Positions 62,931 through 64,000 of a DNA stretch of 64,000 nucleotides are shown piece after piece. The notes beneath the pieces were generated by a model that had not been told where the DNA came from, did no database searches, and saw only the letters and a list, made by a program, of their open reading frames with translations. The position numbers and the translations under genes were made by a program. Every line of letters begins with the position of its first letter. The first letter of the stretch is position 1. Origin of the DNA: Acholoe squamosa (Eukaryota > Annelida > Polychaeta > Phyllodocida > Polynoidae); contig OX439044.1 in NCBI GenBank assembly GCA_949317995.1, positions 12,433,141-12,497,140 of the forward strand. Reading direction: 5' to 3'.

Positions 62931-62935
<5 letters not shown>
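61848..62935. other. Region upstream of the cysteine-rich exons
   Basis: 62030-62215 contains 'TAGTTGTTACTGTAGGATTA' and 'ACAGTGTAGTTGCACAG' words and looks repeat-derived. 62470-62560 has two 'ACTCTGCTTTGA' units. No exon of the gene was identified with confidence. Confidence 0.35.

Positions 62936-62997
<62 letters not shown>
62936..62997. repeat. (GA)n microsatellite
   Basis: About 62 bp of GA dinucleotides. Confidence 0.95.
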
Positions 62998-62998
<1 letters not shown>

Positions 62999-63530
62999 GG
63001 CAATTCAGAGTGAATTATTATAATGTTTAAAAAATGGTGTTTGTGACATTTCGTTATGGTAGGCGCTATGACATAGCACGATGTAAATGACTCTTCACCT
63101 GCAATAGAATAGTTGACTGCATCTCTGTCAACTCCTGCACAGTCTGAAAAGTCATTTTAGACGAAATGAATGTATGAAGGTCATAAGCTTAGCAAAAGGG
63201 CCTTCATGGCCCTCCATGTGCCCTTCAACATGAGGCAAAAGGGCAATGGGTCTGTTGAACTGGTGGGGCTCCGGCCCTTAAGGGACGCCAGAGAAACAAT
63301 AGGTTATTGCGGCAAGGCATTTCTACCACTTAGGACGATCAGGTAAACGTGATTGGAAAGCTTAACTCTAGTGGCCTGAGTAGGCTGGGGGTGAAAGCTT
63401 GGGATGGGGCAGGGTATACTGGGGTCAATATGGGTAGTTGGGGTAGGGACTGGAGGGAAATGGAAAAAGATTGCTCAGTTGAAGGAGAACCTCCCCTTTA
63501 AACGTTACTCTTGTGCCGCCCGAAAGAAGT
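62998..63530. other. Non-coding stretch
   Basis: A 45 bp minus-strand segment (63148-63104) is bounded by an AG and a GT but does not fit the phase of the next exon, so it is not called. Otherwise nothing recognised. Confidence 0.35.
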
Positions 63531-63672
63531 CAGGAGGGTGTTGCTCCTATGGTAAATAGAGCTGTCAGTATGTGCCCTCTTTTCAAAAGAAGTCACGCTC
63601 TGCTTCATCATTCTACTTGCACTCACCACATAACTCTGAAAAGCCACCTGCCTTGTTAAAATAGAGAGACTC
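63531..63672 (-). mobile_element. MITE, family CAGGAGGGTGTTGCTCC, copy 5 (truncated)
   Basis: Begins CAGGAGGGTGTTGCTCCTAT and follows copies 2 and 4 through 'CACTCACCACATAACTCTGA' and 'CACCTGCCTTGTTAAAATAG', then stops. Confidence 0.75.
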
Positions 63673-63730
63673 TATATTGTACTGAGCAATACACCTAAAC
63701 AATGTAGTCAATCTAAATACGGTAACAGGT

Positions 63731-63850
63731 TGTTTCAGACCAAAAGTCATTTCAGACCCTGTCATTTCAGAACCATGGTCATTTCAGACCCAAGTCATTT
63801 TGGACGCATGTACATTTCAGACCCAAGTCATTTCAGACCCATATGACATG
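63731..63850. repeat. Short tandem repeat CATTTCAGACC(C)AAGT
   Basis: Seven to eight units of 14-18 bp with 'TCATTTCAGACCC'. Followed by unremarkable sequence to the window end. Confidence 0.75.
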
Positions 63851-64000
63851 TCTTACATCACAACCCCTTCCCCCTGGACTACTCCAGTGGTGCCTGCAGT
63901 CCCTCTCCCACCTTCTAAGTTTACACCAGGGGTGGAGGGAGCACAAATACTATTATTAGACTTCTAGTTCTATGGCGTAGGGTCTGTATCCTTAGCCCTT

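Noticed and set aside
63104..63148. Possible 45 bp minus-strand exon ('DCAGVDRDAVNYSIA') between AG and GT
   Set aside because: The frame with the cysteine leaves one base, whereas the exon at 61847 needs two. The frame that would fit phase contains a stop.

Overview
The window is animal nuclear DNA. Evidence: a spliced rhabdomeric-type opsin and a second spliced gene, both with GT-AG introns of 0.5-8 kb; long (TA)n and (CT)n microsatellites; an L1/Tx1-like LINE; a Jockey/CR1-like LINE; Ngaro/DIRS-type tyrosine-recombinase retrotransposons; and many short inverted-repeat elements. No operons or prokaryotic signals were seen. The mix suits a marine invertebrate (lophotrochozoan or lancelet-like), but the species cannot be fixed from sequence alone.

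Two host genes are supported, and they converge. On the + strand, a four-exon opsin (13814-22476, 398 codons) has all splice phases matching, DRY, NPFIY and the retinal-binding Lys318. It has Val in place of the usual Glu181 counterion. On the - strand, five exons (61847 down to 40907) with matching phases encode a cysteine-rich protein with a C-terminal membrane segment. Its first exon(s) lie upstream, probably beyond the window. No family name could be given.

The rest is mostly mobile DNA. 1-2810: decayed YR retroelement. 3954-5889, 11760-13490 and 32983-34787: three DNA transposons sharing CCCAGCAAATTG ends and subterminal tandem repeats. 14.0-19.9 kb (opsin intron 1): an inverted MITE pair and a Jockey/CR1-like LINE. 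23.14-25.20 kb: a 2 kb foldback element. 25754-32977: a 7.2 kb LINE with a 16 bp target duplication, inserted in the terminal repeat of the 32983-34787 transposon; its ORF1 protein ends in a NADAR (YbiA-like) domain. 36.4-37.45 kb: a recent duplication. 42.0-43.05 kb: two tRNA-Cys-derived repeats. 44.36-47.29 kb and 49.69-50.16 kb: minisatellites built from the splice junctions of the cysteine-rich gene. 50629-55513: a Ngaro-like element with A1-ORFs-B1-A2-B2 repeats, an intact tyrosine recombinase and a damaged pol, antisense within intron 2 of that gene.

The strongest leads are the LINE ORF1-NADAR fusion, the LINE insertion into a transposon end, the opsin without Glu181, and the splice-junction minisatellites. 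All calls come from reading the sequence; no database search was run.
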